From Doryteuthis pealeii (Eukaryota > Mollusca > Cephalopoda > Myopsida > Loliginidae): DNA of 64,000 nt. Below the pieces are notes generated by a model, which was given only the letters and a program-made list of their open reading frames with translations, ran no database searches and was not told the DNA's origin. Positions 62,985 through 64,000 of this stretch are shown piece after piece (the stretch's first letter is position 1; every line of letters starts with the position of its first letter). The stretch is from NCBI GenBank assembly GCA_023376005.1, contig CM042142.1:56063759-56127758 (forward strand). The letters are read 5' to 3'. A program made the translations under genes and the position numbers.

Positions 62985-63250
62985 CATCGTTTAGGCTTCA
63001 ACCAAGAGCGATTATCTAGCAGAGATCCTTTATGTTTAGCAGAGCGTAGTCTCAATCTACGGGTAAAGAATCCTTTGGTTGTTCCTTGGTGCTCCTCAGT
63101 ATTGCAAGTCCTTCGTTGATGATTGCAAATAGACGTCTCTCAGTATCAGTGATTAAGTAGTCAACCAGCTACGCATTAGGGCTGTTGATTGGCTGAGGTT
63201 CAAACCACCTGACCTCGCCTAGTCTATAAATTTAAGTGGTGTATTGTAAC
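62985..63250 (-). mobile_element. Repeat G, copy 2
   Basis: Minus-strand match to 38985-39200 (GGTTGTTCCTTGGTGCTCC, AGTGATTAAGTAGTCAACC). It lies between the two direct repeats. Confidence 0.6.
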
Positions 63251-63276
63251 ACACTTTATATATAAAAATATTCCAA

Positions 63277-63435
63277 CCTTCAATTTTAAATGATGAATAT
63301 AAAGATGAATATTTTATCTACAATTTATTTATTAAAAAAAAAAAGATATTAAATATCTATACAGTTCGTAAAATATAAATATAAAACATCTTTTATATTT
63401 GAATTTCTTATAGAACGTGGTGTTACTATTATACG
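63277..63435. repeat. ~160-bp direct repeat, right copy
   Basis: Second copy of 62817-62978. The LINE starts right after it. Confidence 0.8.
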
Positions 63436-63860
63436 TCATCATCATGTCGCGCTGTTAGCACGGATATCCATGACAATCTCTCTCCATCCGTCCCTATCGC
63501 TCATCATTCTCGGGAGTCCTCTATGCAGCATCCTGTATCTGCACAGAGCTGGTCAATGTACGTCTTTTTTTGTCGGCCCAAACTGGCGTGCCCATGTGCT
63601 GGCTTCCACAGGAGGACGTCGCTTATGAGTTCGTCCTTGCTTCTCCAGCAGTGTCTTGTCCTTCTTACTCGGATGGTTTGGGTGATATGTTGCAGGTGGC
63701 CGTATAGCTGTTTTCTCGTGGGGTGTTGTTTCCACGTCTTGTTCAGGATCACACGCAGCATTCTTGTGCAGCTCCCATCTAGTTTATTCTCTAGTCGCTT
63801 CGTTAGGGTCCAGGTGGTGCAGCTATACAGCAGTATTGACATGACAACAGCCTAGAAGAA
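63436..63860 (-). pseudogene. RTE-type LINE C-terminal end
   Basis: The minus-strand frame (63842-63504) reads MSILLYSCTTWTLTKRLENK, MLRVILNKTWKQHPTRKQLY, IRVRRTRHCWRSKDELISDV and LLWKPAHGHASLGRQKKTYI, then DQLCADTGC. A small deletion removes the usual AGH in RTRHAGHCW. The frame breaks after IEDSRE and the 3' end (CGTGCTAACAGCGCGACATG, (GAT)n) lies at 63436. The 5' part is missing beyond 63860. Confidence 0.82.
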
Positions 63861-64000
63861 CTGTCTAAAAGGGTAAAAAAAAAATATAAAATATTGTTAC
63901 TTTCATCGAAATATATTTGCAAAACACATACATTTTATTAGAAAATGTAGTTTATCAACAAACAAGTGACAATTTTAATTGATTAATTTAAACAAACAGT

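Overview
The window looks like animal nuclear DNA, most likely from a mollusc and probably a cephalopod. That is an inference from the style of the repeats: many tRNA-derived SINEs with head promoters, long (TA)n and (CT)n tracts, Penelope-like and RTE-type retroelements, Helitrons and mariners, all in AT-rich DNA. I could not search a database. No bacterial-style gene organisation, rRNA operon, intact tRNA gene or CRISPR array is present. I found no intact cellular protein gene. Two or three short stretches could be exons of an unidentified gene, and nearly everything else I can name is a mobile element or a tandem repeat.

Local labels. SINE-A: about 285 bp with a tRNA-like head. SINE-B: a different tRNA-like head carrying a GGTAGAGC-type A box. 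C: a retroposon of about 600 bp without a clear tRNA head, ending in a conserved stem-loop. D, F and J: further tRNA-headed elements. SINE-E: a tRNA-like head followed by a hammerhead ribozyme motif. G, H and I: interspersed repeats of unknown class. L: a minisatellite with a unit of about 58 bp.

Layout. 1-3.5 kb: A, B and C copies, a mariner remnant and a solo LTR. 4-5.8 kb: pyrimidine-rich tandem repeats. 7.6-8.5 kb: two tandem 5S-rRNA-derived units, the second split by a C insertion. 8.9-17.5 kb: MITEs, F, H, a Helitron and a LINE fragment among (TA)n tracts. 17.5-18.1 kb: the most GC-rich unassigned segment. 18.8-22.1 kb: a hammerhead SINE, then a decayed Penelope-like element with its own hammerhead. 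22-31 kb: foldback elements, L arrays and three Helitron or Helitron-like insertions. 31-44 kb: scattered A, C, F, H and I copies and a large inverted-terminal-repeat element. 44-53 kb: three LINE fragments and nested SINEs. 53.8-55.6 kb: a (CT)n/CTTCAGGTGTT satellite with a higher-order period. 56-59.6 kb: a full-length SINE-A, an internally deleted mariner with both ends, and a Helitron containing a LINE fragment. 61-64 kb: a 33-bp minisatellite, a MITE, a duplicated exon-like module and a LINE end.

How the parts relate. C copies share a 3' stem-loop tail with the LINE at 51.7-52.3 kb, which suggests that a LINE enzyme mobilised C. Flanking direct repeats order several insertions: C into SINE-B (47.0 kb), C into SINE-A (29.5 kb), C into the 5S repeat (7.9 kb), an LTR into C (2.3 kb), and a LINE into a Helitron (59.0 kb). 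Hammerhead ribozyme motifs occur in at least three SINEs and in the Penelope-like element. Boundaries given without a target-site duplication or terminal motif are accurate to roughly 5-20 bases.
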